A DNA stretch of 64,000 bases, from NCBI RefSeq assembly GCF_018143015.1, contig NC_054752.1, positions 1,798,001 to 1,862,000 on the forward strand, given 5' to 3'. The first letter of the stretch is position 1; the number at the start of each line of letters is the position of its first letter. The notes under the pieces are model-generated. The model saw only the letters and a list, made by a program, of their open reading frames with translations. It made no database searches and was not told where the DNA came from. Positions 23,090 through 35,705 of the stretch are shown here, piece by piece. A program made the translations under genes and the position numbers. The DNA comes from Lytechinus variegatus (lineage: Eukaryota; Echinodermata; Echinoidea; Temnopleuroida; Toxopneustidae).

Positions 23090-23580
23090 TGAGAGAGCAA
23101 AAAAGACGGACTAAAAAATGGAGAGAGACAGAGGGGGGCGGGGACAAGGGAGTGGAGAAATTGGAAAAGAAGGGGGAGGGCAAGGAAACAACTACATGTA
23201 CTGTACATGCAAAAATGAAAGTCAGAAGGGGGAGACTCAAGCGCGACAAAGGTAGGGTGAAAATCGCCCGTTCCTATTACGACGCTCCCAGTGAGGTAAA
23301 AGCAGAACTGTGTCGGGAAGGATTTTTTTTGGCCTGCTTCGACTAGCGTAGAAAAGGGGTAGAAAAACTCCCTCTCCCCTTTTCCTTCTGTCCCTTCTAC
23401 CTTTCTCTCTCTTTCCTTCTTTTCTGTCCTCTCTCCTTCTAAATTTTTTTTTCTTCCACTCTCCCCTGCCTTTATTTTCTTTCATCTTTTCTCTCTCTTT
23501 TTCCCCTTCCCTCCCCCTTCTCTCCTTCTTTATTTTTCTTTCTCCCTTTTTCTTTCATTTGCTTCTCACTCTGTAATATC
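23090..23580. repeat. Polypurine stretch followed by polypyrimidine stretch
   Basis: On the + strand 23090-23240 is strongly purine-rich (AGAGAGACAGAGGGGGGCGGGG-like pieces). Then 23360-23580 is about 220 bases of almost pure C/T (CTCTCTCTTTCCTTC-like). The opposite bias of neighbouring blocks allows hairpin or triplex structure. It lies about 1.4-1.9 kb upstream of the dehydrogenase start. Confidence 0.7.
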
Positions 23581-23584
23581 TATC

Positions 23585-23805
23585 TCTCTCTTTTTAGGGG
23601 GATCCATACCATGGAGACCTAGTCTACAAATGTAGACCCACATCTGCAGTGTGTGTACCTTTGCTGATTCAACGAGTCTGCATAGCAGACTAGGTCTACT
23701 GAGGCTGCAACTCGCTTCGCTCGCCCTTTCAGGCTGGTTTGCTTCGCAAACCAGTAGCAGATCCCACCTCATGAGCCATTCAGTCTGCATAGCAGACTAA
23801 TGGAA
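23585..23805. repeat. Repeat with palindromic AGTCTGCATAGCAGACT words
   Basis: AGTCTGCATAGCAGACT occurs twice (about 23679 and 23783). Between the two copies lie further small palindromes such as GGTTTGCTTCGCAAACC and a GCTTCGCTCGCC word. No coding content was seen. Confidence 0.5.
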
Positions 23806-25115
23806 ACCTTTACCAGGGTAGGATGTCTGTTGAGATGGAACACACACAGAGGCTCCTACTCGTGGAATTCTACCCCCTTTTTCTACACGCCCTCTGCCGG
23901 GGCACTGTCTATTAAAACGAGGCATCGGGTTCACAATGCAAATGTACAACGATAGGGGAAGACAGGTGAGAGCTTGAGAGATGGTAAAGTTGGTCTGCAG
24001 GTATGATACTATAAAGAAGGGCAAAGTAACGGGTGGGGGGGGGGGAGCAGTGCAAAAAGGGGGCAGAAAGAGAATGCATCAAGTTTTAATGTACAATCAA
24101 GGTGGCAGGTCAATTGGATGAACTGAGAATAGATTGAGTTGATTCAAGTGCAAGCATGGTAGTACAATCAAGGAAATATAAATAGTCCAACAGGAACAAT
24201 CACTGTGTGGGGGACGAGGGTTATAATTCAGAGAGGCCTGGATATCCAATAATACCCAACACCACCCATGCACATCAGACCACACAAAGCAGATATCCAC
24301 TTTTCATAATTCTCTCGAGGTGACAGAGAGTTCATCTGGAACAAATTCATAAGAAGGTTTCCAAACTGTTCATTATCCTGAATGACAAACATCCCAATTA
24401 CATCCATCTTACTGCAGCACTCAGTTACTTGTACTGTAGTCTAAGCAAGTCAAAGCAATGCGTTTTAGTTGGTATACACATGGGATGTCAGAGACTGTAA
24501 CCAGTCAGACACCGTTCTTATTACACTTTCTAAAACTAAACACTGGAAACCTGTTCAGGAAAGCAGTTTGGAAGATCGCTTTGCTAGCGTTCCCATTTGA
24601 TCACCCGAAAGTGGTTTTCAAAATCACTTCATGTAAAGCGATCTTGTTGCTATCGGAACGCTCTCAGTGGGGTGACATCTTTCGCGAGAAATTTGAGTTG
24701 CGTGCTCGAAATGTGCGAAGATCACTTCCCGAAGAACGGTTATGTCCTAACTTACATGGACGCTAGTTTAACAAGGCAAAGCAATCTTGAAAACTACACC
24801 GTGAGGTGGTTTTCTGAACCGGTTTGGAAGATCACTTCTACGATCGCTTCGACCATTCTCACTATAAAACTTGTTTCCACTATTAAAACTAGTTTCTAGT
24901 AAACTAGTTTAGGGATGGTAGTGAGAACTGTGTCTTTTTTTTTTAATTTACATGCTGTATGTGACCCTGCAATTCTTGGGTAAACAAATATTGTGGCAGA
25001 CAGTAAGGCTAAATCTAAAACCAAGGAACAGCCACCTAATATTCAAAATGTTCATTCACTGATTGGTTTTATTTGTGTGAGACCCAAAGACAAATTTCAG
25101 TTTTGACTCTGTTCT

Positions 25116-25632
25116 TAAAAAAGTTCACCCTGAAGATAAGTTTATTGTAAAAAAAAGCAGAAAAAAATCATACAAAATATTAGCGAAGGTTTGAGGAAAA
25201 TCCATTCAAGATTAACAAAGCTAATATTGTAGATTTTTAAGTTTTGGATTTGTGACATCATAAACGAGCAGCTGCCCATGTGTTATCTAATATAAAATGC
25301 ATGAATTTTGGTTTAACGGTTCCTGATGACTTACATACATTTATTTTTGTTTTCACTTCATGATTGGCTGTGAAATTATTTGTCTATTACGATAAAAAAG
25401 GTACAGTAGAAAGTTAGAAACCTATTCAAATGTTACATTATGAGAAAATGACATTTCATCATTTTTTTTGCCATTCGCAATGTAGGAATGCTGCTAGCAT
25501 TAAACGTCACCAATCACTTAAATATTATTCTAATAACTTTTTAATTCTTTCTGAAACCTTCGGCAATGTTTTTTATTTATTTTATCTATTCTTATGATAA
25601 ACTTTTTGTCAGGGTGAACTTTCCCCTTAAAG
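25116..25632. repeat. Foldback MITE (TTCACCCTG family), long form
   Basis: It starts AAAAGTTCACCCTGAAGATAAG and ends ATAAACTTTTTGTCAGGGTGAACTTT, inverted to each other in pieces. The CATCATAAACGAGCAGCT segment matches the copy at 3899-4235 (CATCATCAACGAGCAGCT). It is followed at once by a second repeat-like end, TTAAAGGGGCACTCCAG. Confidence 0.7.
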
Positions 25633-26439
25633 GGGCACTCCAGAATGAACTAAATTATGTCTGAATAAATAGAGTACTATTAAAATCATTAAAATGTCAT
25701 AAAATCCTTGTCCAATTTTGATGAAATTTTCAGTGTTATGTTTTATTGTTCTCTATTAGTCCAAATCATATTATTTCCGTTAACTGTTGCATGTGGATTA
25801 CACTTATGTGATTTGATTTTCACTTTTGAATGAAAACAATATGGGATTTTGAAAACCTTGGTTCTGTTACGCGTAGAAACATTTCAGTCATTTTCATTGA
25901 ATTCTTGCATTATTTTCAGTGATTTTTTTAAAGGAATCAACTGATGTCTTACAATTGGTGTTTTCTGATAAAACATTCCACATTTCAGATCCCCTACATG
26001 CAATTGTAGGGATGGTGATTTTTCATTTTACCAATAAATAAAAGAGGAAATTCTGTTTGGTTCTTATACTTTTCATGTATAAATTCATGGAATTTACCTT
26101 TGCAAAACGGAATTCAGGTCTTTGCTGTGTAGGTCTATATTTTCAGTGACAAAATGTAATTTCCATTTTTAGATCAAGTTGAAATGATTTTTCAGAATTT
26201 TCAGAAACGGTAAGGACCATTTTTTTAAAGGTAAATCCATAGAGCTATGCACTTTCAGAAGTACTAGACGATTATTGTCTTGCTCTATAATCATGGGTGA
26301 AGTACTGGAGATAATCAGTAAGAGCATGAGGATGTTTCCCATGAAATAAATTGTATACAAATGTTATCAGAAATGTATGTAATTTCAAAATGTCAAGGAA
26401 AGTTTCTTAAACAAAGGACTGGAAAGTGTTCTGTTTTGG

Positions 26440-27110
26440 CTAAAGGTTATTGCCCTTTAATACAGCCATCTTTTGAATGATAAATATTCTGTTCAGGTAT
26501 GGGGTATAAATACAGACCCAGACCTCAAGCCCATATGATACGTGTGGCTGAAGAAAAGCATTACATATAAAAATAGCATTTATTAACACAGGCTGTGGTA
26601 CATAATTTCTAATCCTGTAAAATAATTCTGACTTTCTTGCAAAGTAATAGGGGTAACCTTCTTGATACTGTATGTTCATTCTAGAGCAAATGTCTATCAA
26701 TAACACAGCGTCGACTCTCTCGAGGGTCTATCCCTTCAGGTCTACTGAACCCTCCGTAAAAATCACCTTCTTTTATTTTAATAGGGGTTTTATCACCATG
26801 TAGTTTGTTTTCTTTGTATTAATTGTGATTTTGTTTGCATCGCACCATTTGGTTACAAATTGTAAATTGTCTGTTTTTCAGTTAAATTCATTTTATTACG
26901 ATTTGAGCTTGAATGAATGAAAAATATTAGGGTCATCCCCAAATAATTCATAATCCCAATATTTTGATGCTTTCGGTATAAAATAAAGTTGGACTGAGAA
27001 CCGAGCCTTGCAGAACACCACACAAGATTTCTTTCAAAGATGATAGCATCATTATGCTGGACATCTTGTATCCAGTTTAACAGATAATTCCTGAATCAGG
27101 CAAGTGACAA
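26440..27110 (-). pseudogene. LINE (non-LTR retrotransposon) reverse transcriptase relic
   Basis: On the minus strand, in order, the translation shows VLQGSVLSPTLF (the QGS-P-LF motif), then LFGDDPNIF, corresponding to the catalytic F-ADD box with Gly for Ala. After that come YFARKSELFYRIRNYVP and VSYGLEVW...IQKMAV, typical of the thumb region. Stops and frame changes separate these pieces, so it is inactive. Its 5' side is cut by the MITE at 27141. The clade (CR1, L2 or Jockey type) cannot be decided from this. Confidence 0.75.
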
Positions 27111-27140
27111 ATCAATCATAAGTCTGCATTTTAGAAATGA

Positions 27141-27740
27141 TTAAAGGACAAGTCCACCCCAACAAAAACTTGATTTGAATAAAAAGAGAAAAATTCAACA
27201 AGCATAACACTGAAAATTTCATCAAAATCGGATGTAAAATAAGAAAGTTATGGCATTTTAAAGTTTCGCTTATTTTCAACAAAATAGTTATATGAACGAG
27301 CCAGTTACATCCAAATGAGAGAGTTGATGACATCACTCACTCACTATTTCTTTTGTATCTTATTATATGAAATATTTTTATTTTCTCATCATTGTCATGT
27401 GAAATGAAGTTTCATTCCTCCCTGAACACGTGGAATTCCATTATTTTAACATTGTGTGCTTCAGGCAAGGAGGTCCTAATCGTCAAATTCGTAAAAATTG
27501 AAATATTGTATAATTCAAACAATAAAAAACAAAAGAAATAGTGAGTGACATCATCGACTCTCTCATTTGGATGTAACTGGCTCGTTCATATAACTATTTT
27601 GTTGAAAATAAGCGAAACTATGAAATGTCATAACTTTCTTATTTTACATCCGATTTTGATGAAATTTTCAGCATTGTGCTTGTCTGATTTTTCTCTATTG
27701 ATTCAAATCAACATTTTTCTGGGGTGGACTTGACCTTTAA
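27141..27740. repeat. Foldback MITE (GGACAAGTCCACCCC family)
   Basis: The inverted ends are TTAAAGGACAAGTCCACCCC and GGGGTGGACTTGACCTTTAA. The arms are so alike that each, read outward-in, gives almost the same 60-residue translation, which is therefore not a gene. It is inserted beside, or into, the LINE relic. Confidence 0.85.
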
Positions 27741-29039
27741 CAATAATTTACATCCAATAATTTACATGTAGAGCTCATATTGAGACATTTGTATTTATTT
27801 TGGTTGAGTCAGTGCTCTGCAATAAGCATGTCTGTTGTTAGGGAGAGTAAGTGTAGGGGCTGAAGTGTGTGTGCGATTCTGGACCGTGACTGTGAGTTGA
27901 CCAAGAATTGTTCAGATCAACTTGATTCTGTCTTCCATATTATTTTATCTCAAATGTATACATGTTGTCATAGATGAAAATATCATTGTTTTAGATATTT
28001 TGGGGATTCTGCTTGGATGCCTTTTGGGTTATTTTTAGTGGTTGCTTTGTGATAATTAAAAAATAAAGATATCTTTATTGTTCGGCATTCGGCCGCTTGT
28101 GCAATGAAAACCTTGGCCCTCAGCGCATTTCAGCAGTCATGATGGAGCAAACAAATTTACTTGATTTTCCCGCCTTCAAATTTTGATGCATCGATGTTCA
28201 ATCGAATTAAAACTGTTACAAAATAATCAATATGCCTTTAATAGGCCTAACGCAAAATCATGTAACATACAATGTAACTGGCTCTCAGTGTTTACAACAT
28301 GTACATGACCAAAACAAATGCTGTGTACACGTGCATCAAAAATGGACTTACAAAACGGGCCTAGTCAAAAATATGGGGTAGAGGAGTCGCAATTAATAAA
28401 ACAACAGATTTGAGGAGAAAATTGTCAATCTCATTGTGACCTGAACTTTTCTTTCCTTCTGACTTATTCATGATACCAAAGTTTCCTCACAGTTGGTTGG
28501 GACATGAAATAATGAAGATGAGTTATGATTCCCAAGATAACTATCAAATTTAACATCAGTTGTCATAATACTTTCTGCTAATTTTTGTCCAATTTGAAAG
28601 AAGTACGAGTTAAATGTCTAAGCTATTTTTGAGGTTCTTCAGTGCGATTATTAGTCTCAGATTTGATTTTAATAATTTGTTGTGATTAACTGCTTCTGTT
28701 TAATGTTCTGTTGATTATTTTCCATGCATTTCTCATAAAGCTCGAATTGCAAAGTATAATTTGCTTGTCGCAGTGCATTGGTCAAAATGTTTTTATATTA
28801 GGTGTATTTACAAGAAAAGCTAAGACAATTTTCAGAATACCGTTAGTGGTCTAGTTAAAACAAGCCCCAAACAAAATTGGCGTCGTTGTGAAATTGGTAA
28901 CCAGTTCCTAATTTCCACCGAACACTTTTTCACAAGACATGACCTACATGTACCTACCTTTTCGAGCTAAATCAGTGAGGCAAAGTTTCTTTACATATCA
29001 TGGTAAAAGGAGGTACAAATTTGATTTGGTGACCTGGGG

Positions 29040-29650
29040 CCCGTTTGGTTAGTCATATCTTTATCCACCAACCACGGAGTTAGTTCCAATCTTTATACTA
29101 AACCTGTTTCTCAAAAGGCTTCCTAACTAGAATACCTTGATATCGATACTAACGGTAAAAAGAGCAGACGAGAGGTAGCCTTAGTCACAAAATACATAAT
29201 TTTCAAAAAGAAAAATTAAGAAAATTGCAAATATTGTGATGAATTGGGAAATACATCTTTTCAAAATAATAGCACAGGTAAATTATGCATCATACATATT
29301 TGGGCCATGAAGACTGGAGCAATCAATTGCTGGGAAAATTAAATTATGAATTTTCATTTCATGACTAAAAAATCACATATGGACGTTGAAATGGCTAGGC
29401 CTACGTTGGAGATATTCAATTTTAATAGTTTATGAAAGAAAGCCATAACGTTTTTCCTTGTAAAATGATAATTATACGGTATCGGTATTTTATGATTCCA
29501 AACATCATCAAAATATAGTTTAGCATAAACTTTTTAAATATTTGATACCGAAAAATACGATTTGACAAATTCTATGCATAAACTAGAGATAGAATTTATC
29601 CAAATGTTATAGGGGTCTGAAAATGACGAATACAAGTTCAGATATGGATG
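29040..29650 (+). repeat. Dispersed ~600-bp repeat, copy 1
   Basis: Its reverse complement occurs at 39960-40526. Shared landmarks, in inverted order, include TTTATCCACCAACC, AGAGCAGACGAGA, CATATGGACGTTGA and TGATTCCAAACATCAT. Coding content is absent. Confidence 0.75.
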
Positions 29651-29672
29651 GCCTGACGTGATAGAATCTTTT

Positions 29673-30395
29673 TCGTATTTGCTGGCGTATAGGCCGCACT
29701 ATTTTTTGATGAGAAAATGAAGCAAAGTCGGGGTGCGGCCTATACGTGACGATAGTCAAAAGCCGTGTCCCGCGGACGCTGAATACGTGGTCAAAACAGC
29801 ACGTATGCGTACGTATGGGACTACAGTGACGCTTCCATTGTAATGGTAGTTAAAACAGCACGTTTAGCGCCGACTTCATTAATAAAACATTGAAACACCG
29901 CCCGTGCTTATGTATTTATTCAACCTTATTTGTAAGAAAAGAAGACGTTAATTGAAAGAAATAAAATATATTCGCCGCGCTTGTTTACCGTCGCAGCGCT
30001 TGTTTATCTCCGCAGCGCTTGTTTACCTCCGCAGCGCTTGTTTACCTCCGCAGAGCTTGTTTACCTCCACAGCTCTTGTTTACCTCCGCAAGCAGCTCTT
30101 GTATACCTCCGTAGCATTTGGCCGCAGCGCTTGATTACCTCGGCCGCTTCTTCACGCCGATGGTGGATTATTTTCATTGCGTCGCCTTCCAGGAAAGACG
30201 AAATAGTAAGTTAGAAGAATTAAAGCATGCGTGTTTATTTCTTCCCATTCCGCGGCAATTGTTGAACAATATTCCAACCAAATTTTTTGTCCGACTTCGC
30301 CGGGAATTCTGTCATGCATTTTTTTTTTCAAAGATGATTCGCAAAATCGGGGGTGCGGCTTATACGCCGCCGCGGCCTTTACGCCGGCAAATACG
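29673..30395. mobile_element. TIR element with GC-rich ends and internal 19-bp minisatellite
   Basis: The ends CGTATTTGCTGGCGTATAGG and GCCTTTACGCCGGCAAATACG are inverted repeats. Each also carries an inner GGTGCGGC(C/T)TATACG word. At about 29976-30140 the unit CGCAGCGCTTGTTTACCTC (19 bp) is repeated some eight times with variants. The frames across it repeat a short peptide and are not a gene. Confidence 0.8.
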
Positions 30396-30669
30396 GTAAA
30401 TTATTTTACTGAATGGTTTTGTGGTCTCTTTGCATTACAATTATCATTAAATGCATTATCCCACTTATTTTGTGATGTAATTTCAACCTCTATGATTGAT
30501 TAGGTAATTGATTGCCTGCGTAAACATACCCATCGCACATCTGGCCAGTGCAACGCAGATGATGTGCTTGCGCCCATGTTACATGAAGAAAAATAAAATA
30601 AACTTAAAGAGGTTAGGGGCTTTTTTATCTCCATGACATTGATTTCACCAATATTTCTAGGTGAATGAA

Positions 30670-31077
30670 TTAAAGATAAATTCCAGTTCTGGTAACGATC
30701 TCAAAATGACTTTTTACAGAATCTAATTTAATGACCAGCCAAGTGTCTGTTTGTATGAATAAAATATATGTGCCAAAGGATTCCACAAGAAATTGTGTAA
30801 TTGCTGAGAAATAAGCAAAAGAAGCGCAGATTCGGTCACTTCCGTCGGGTCTTTGTTCCAGCAAAAATAATACACAGTCCCACGTGTGCCTATCTGTGTT
30901 GGCGATCTTCAGTGTGATCGTATTTCGGCTTAGATTTTATGATTTCACAAAGTTCAGTTTTGTAACTGTACCAGATCTAGATCCACGATGATATAATCAT
31001 ACTTAACCTTGGTTTTGCAGACGTTTTCACGAAATTAGTATTTTACTGCAACTAGCCTACTGATCATTTATCTTTAA
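30670..31077. repeat. TTAA-bounded MITE, copy 1
   Basis: The ends TTAAAGATAAATTCC and ATTTATCTTTAA are inverted. A diverged copy in the same orientation is at 59085-59482. They share ATCTCAAAATGA, ACAGAATCTAAT, GATTTCACAAAG and GTACCAGATCTA. Confidence 0.8.
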
Positions 31078-31950
31078 CCCCAAATGTTGACATGAAAATG
31101 AAGAAAAATAATATATTTTTTGAGAATAACACCATTATTCCTAATTCCTGTTCAATTAGGATACTTTTCCTGACTAATTTTGTCTTTGAAATGATGCTTG
31201 ATTTGAAATGATGCAATACAGACTTCGAAAAAAGATGAGAGTATTGTCATTTTTGTTTAAAAGAAATCTCTGTAAAGACATGCAAGCGTATTTTTGGATG
31301 AAGTTAATAGACGCAATCTCAACCTTTGCAACACTTCCTAGCGGAATGGATTTCAATTGGTTGAGTGACACATGAGAGAGCTACATATACAGTGTATTTA
31401 AAAGCGTGTTTCTAAATTGGATATTGATTAAAAAGTAAGTGTGCCTTACTTAGAGATAAAAAAAAATGTAGATAAAATTGTTCTCAGAATCGGAGGGATT
31501 TTAAGGGCATTTTATTTCACTGATTTCAACGGAGATAAATATTTTATTTCATCTGAGATAAAATGAATCTAATACCACCACAGTTCCCAATTGCACGGAA
31601 TGGCCGCAATATTACACAGCCGGACACAAGATGCCATTACCATAAACTATACACGCAAATCTTCTGCACATTTGTTCAATGGGAATAACACAATACCGTG
31701 ATAAAGACTATCGAATCGTACAGGGGTGAATTCACCATTTATATAGATTGTATGCCCACCTCAAAACTTTACTTAGCATCAAACTTCATCGCTTATCATC
31801 ATCATCATCGGCACAGCATCGGCATCTTCATCAAGCGCATGTCATCATACTTTAACACATCATGAACATCACTCAAGCTTATCATGCTCATTGTTGCTGC
31901 AGACACACACTCGTTTCATATACCTTTAAAACCTTGGTAGAAAATTCGTT

Positions 31951-31960
31951 TACTTACCTG
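31951..31960 (-). other. Strong orphan splice donor, minus strand
   Basis: On the minus strand TTTTCCAG is followed by GTAAGTAAAC, a near-perfect donor with the exon end at 31958. It is about 10 kb upstream of the dehydrogenase start exon, which has its own acceptor at 21716. It may be the end of a 5' UTR exon of that gene. Chance matches are common, so confidence is low. Confidence 0.25.
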
Positions 31961-32235
31961 GAAAATAATTTAGTGATGGCCTTCTCTCTCGTTCTCGATG
32001 TATCGGGCCACGAAACGAAGAAGCTACCTAGGCGCTAGGCTAGGCTAGCTAGCTATATATATATATGCAAGCAAATTAAGGCATCAATTAACGTAGAGGG
32101 CATGCATGCAACTTTTAAAGTAGAGCTAGAGTCGAGTACGAACTCGTACCCGTACCCCGTACTCCGTAGGACCAAGGAGATCTTCTTGGGAGGACTGTCA
32201 AAGTGATTTAGAGCATCTCTCTTTGAAGCAGACAG

Positions 32236-32530
32236 GGTGGATCCATGGAGGGGGGGGGCAAATCCATCCCGACCCCCCCCCCTTTGAGAGCCATAGTCAA
32301 TATTTTTATCCCCCCCCCTTTGAAAGTTATAGCATGTAAATTATTTTAATGGGAATGGGAATACATGCATGTCGTTATATGCACAAGTGAGGACTCTTTT
32401 TTTCCTTGTAAAAATTTTCGTGGAGGATATGATCTTCAATTTTGCGTGAAATCTTTCTCTTTTTTTTTGGCTCGTCAAATTTTCCTCGGGAAAATGTGCC
32501 CCCTTGGAAAACCTTGGATCTGCCCCTGGA
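32236..32530. repeat. Short repeat with GGATCC(A/C) ends and G/C runs
   Basis: The ends AGGGTGGATCCATGGAGGGG and GGATCTGCCCCTGG are loosely inverted, with runs of nine G and nine C just inside. The style resembles the ends of the 33616-35705 element (GGGCGGAAATCCC and GGATCCGCCCC). Confidence 0.45.
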
Positions 32531-33615
32531 AGCAAAGTTACATTTTCTTTTATTCCTTTGTTTTTTGTTTTGTTTTGTTTTTCATTATTCTGGGATCTAG
32601 CATAATGGACCTCCCATAACGTGTCATAAGTAGTACATAATTCAGAGGTTAGGTTCCTCTGAAATACTAGTATTCTCTAAAATAAAAAAAACCGTCTCTA
32701 TTGGCGAACAGAAGGTGGGGCTTGTATACATTAGGCATGGACTGGTTTTTTACGACCAAGAAAAATAGGGGCCTAAAGAAACTGAAAGGAAAGATGATAA
32801 AATATGATACTTTCTAAGTATATCAAAATGAATCAAAAATTTAGATTTCTGTATTGGAAAGTTCACAATTTTTTCTCGCTCACAGATTTTTAAAATATAG
32901 ACTTGGCCATAATGCTGTCGTGTGCATACCCCCCCCCCCCCCCTTAACCGCTGAGGCATTCACATTTTTCTTTCATTGTCAGTTTTTATAAGGGGGGGGG
33001 GTTAAACAGACGAAAAATGCTGATGACTTCTCTTCTTTTGTTTTTATGATTCAAAATGGAGTTGCAAGGCCTTATTTCATTTTGTATATAACCGATTCCA
33101 TATCAGTTCAATAAACAGGGTGGATTAGATTTATTCTTACAAACCCTAGTCTAGTATATCTCAATTCCTTATTGAGCGAAATATTGATTGAGAAGCGTTT
33201 CAAAATGTAAAAATCCCTCAGAATTTGATGATTTTTAAAATAAATATTTTATATATTTGCACAAACTCCCACATTACCCCCACCCCCCCAAAAAAAAAAA
33301 GATTAGTTTATGGGCATCTATTTGTGAGGTTATGTGTAGTTGCGGGAACATGACTGCCAAGTCGAGTAATATTAAATTGATTTTAAGAAATATTGCCACA
33401 TTTATTTTTGCTTTCGCCAGTAAAAATTAGCAATGTGTCTGCTCCTGTTATCCGACCAGATGCGCCAGGGGCAACAATATTGCAGAAGTATAATTTCCTT
33501 TTGTAAATGGTCAGTGAAGTCCGTAGTTAGGAATCTGTTGTCAAAAATCGGACAGTAAACATGGTAAAAGTCCAATGAAGCAAATTGGTTGGCGTATCCT
33601 CGCGGCATTGGTTCC

Positions 33616-35705
33616 ATTCATGGGCGGAAATCCCAGGGGGGGAGGGGGACGCGTCCCACCTACCCAAAATAGTAGGGGGACACAATATCAACTGTCCCTC
33701 CCCCCACTATTTTTGGTCTTTTATGATGGAAAGAAAAACATCATTAAAAATCGAAATAATACATGTAATTTAGAGGAGATGACCTAACTTTTTGAGGCCC
33801 CCTCCTATTGGCGGAGCCAAACAAAAATAGGAAAAGGGGGGAAGAAAGAAAAAAAGAAGAAAAAAAAGAGGGGAGAAAAAGAAGAGGAAAAATAATAGGA
33901 GGGTGACGGGTGAATAAAATAAGGTCAAGGGAAGACTTGTATTTCATATCAATTAAATTTTCGCTCGCGGCGCTTCGCGCTCACATAGCCTGTTCGATGA
34001 AATACATATCTTGCTCAATAGGCTGATATGTAGCTTAAAATATCAAGTTTTGAAATATACAATGCATATTTCAGCTCGGACATCGAGCTTTCATTATTTT
34101 GTTTGATTTACAAAAAGATTTTTGTTCGATTTACAAAAAGATTTTGTTCAAGTGCTCTGTAAAGTGTCCGTTTTATTGTGTATATATCATTTGCAGCTTT
34201 TTGCGCATGTGCGCTCGCATTATTTGATTTGCTAAGTAGGCCTACATATTGTCTTTGAGATTCTTTATATATCAATTCTACAACAAATTACTTAAAATCG
34301 CCCTTTTATGACAGTTTATCAAAAATTTCGTCTCAAGATTTGCGCTAACATTATTGTTGAAAATATATCAACTCATAAATCCTATTCATGATTACAAAAG
34401 TGCTTAAAATATCCAAATTTCACTCTCATTAGGCTTATAACATTAATAAATACGATAAATAAAATTTTCATGAATTCCTAATATCAAAATTGTCCCTTTT
34501 TCAGAAAGGAATATCGACAAGTTTCATATCGCGCTAGGGAAGAGAAATAGGAGGATAGTCATCATTTTCACAATGATGACAAAATGTAGGCCTATAGAAT
34601 GTCCAGGTCTCAGGTCAAAATAGTAATCACTCGCATCATTTATCATGTTTATTAAGTGCTATCCATATATCCACTTCACAATTTCCCTACACAGTGCTAA
34701 TAAATTCACTCTTTTCATACCGGAATATCAGTATTTATAAAGAAATAAATTTTATACTAAAATTATCCAGTTTCACATCAGAATGTCAAAAAATTTATGC
34801 TTGCGCTTTGCACTCACGTTATTAATGTAGGAAAAGATCAAATTTCCCCATCTTTTTTATGATTTAGAAAAAATGAATCGAGTGTCCCATTTTTAGGTCT
34901 GAAATCTCAATTTTTCCGCTAGCGCTTCGCGCTCGCATTAATTGTTTGGTTTTATACCTATACCGTTAAAGATTACAAAATGTGCTTAAGAACGTCAATT
35001 TTTAGGTCGGAATGTCAAAAAAAAAAAAAAATTCAGCTCGTGCTTCGCGCTCGCATAATTCAATAGTTGAAATATGTATCGTTTAATGGCTAACTGCAAA
35101 ACGTGCTTTCCAGGTCCCTTTTCGATCAAGCCAGAACCACTCGCAGCAATTATTCAAGTACATACGCATCTTTTTCAGGTTCACGAACATTGCCCAGAAT
35201 ATTCAATTATCAGGAAAAAATACATGAAATTCAAAAATTTTCAGCTCGCGCTTCGCGCTCGTGCTATTCAAATACTAGTAGGGCTTATGTGATTATTACA
35301 CTTTGTTATGTTGTTTTATAAGAATGAAGCTAAGAAATGATTGTTAGAACATCGGCGTTTTGCCGCCCCCCTCCCCCATTTTTCTTGACTAAGAAAAAAA
35401 GAGAAAAGGAAAGGGATAAGGGTGAAATATAGGCCTATTATTTTCCAAATGTCATGTCAACATCTATCACAGACTTTGATTTTTGTAATAATAATGTTTT
35501 TTTCCTCGCCCCTCTCGCTCGCAACTTATTAATTTACGTGATACGCCGTATCGAGCCCCCTCAAATTTTTTGGCTTATTACGCCACCGGGACAACCCCTT
35601 CAAAGAAACAAACAAAAGTCAACTTTGAGCAGCCGATCGGGGAGAATGTGGGTGAAAAAATTGCCCCCCCCCCCTATTGGCGGGAGCTGGATCCGCCCCT
35701 AGTCC
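33616..35705. mobile_element. Noncoding 2.1-kb element with periodic GCTTCGCGCTCGC motif
   Basis: The ends CATGGGCGGAAATCCCAGGGG and CTGGATCCGCCCCTAG are loosely inverted. Inside, the word GC(T/G)CGCGCTTCGCGCTCGCAT or a decayed form recurs at about 33962, 34200, 34335, 34530, 34800, 34918, 35038, 35245 and 35510. The same AT-rich filler (TTACAAAA-GTGCTTAAAAT...TCAATTTT-AGGTC-GAATGTCAAAA) lies between most copies. The spacing is near 120 bp or its multiples. No recognisable protein is encoded. Confidence 0.6.

Noticed and set aside
24458..24899. Overlapping open frames of about 100 codons
   Set aside because: There is no recognisable domain, and two frames are open over the same bases. A repeat is suspected from the AGTTTGGAAGATC words at both ends, but no clear inverted ends were found.
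27112..27733. Two nearly identical ~60-74-codon frames on opposite strands
   Set aside because: They are the two arms of the foldback MITE at 27141-27740, so the likeness comes from the inverted repeat.
29952..30503. Several open frames with repeated LVYLRSACLPPQ-like peptides
   Set aside because: They come from the 19-bp minisatellite inside the TIR element, which stays open in more than one frame.
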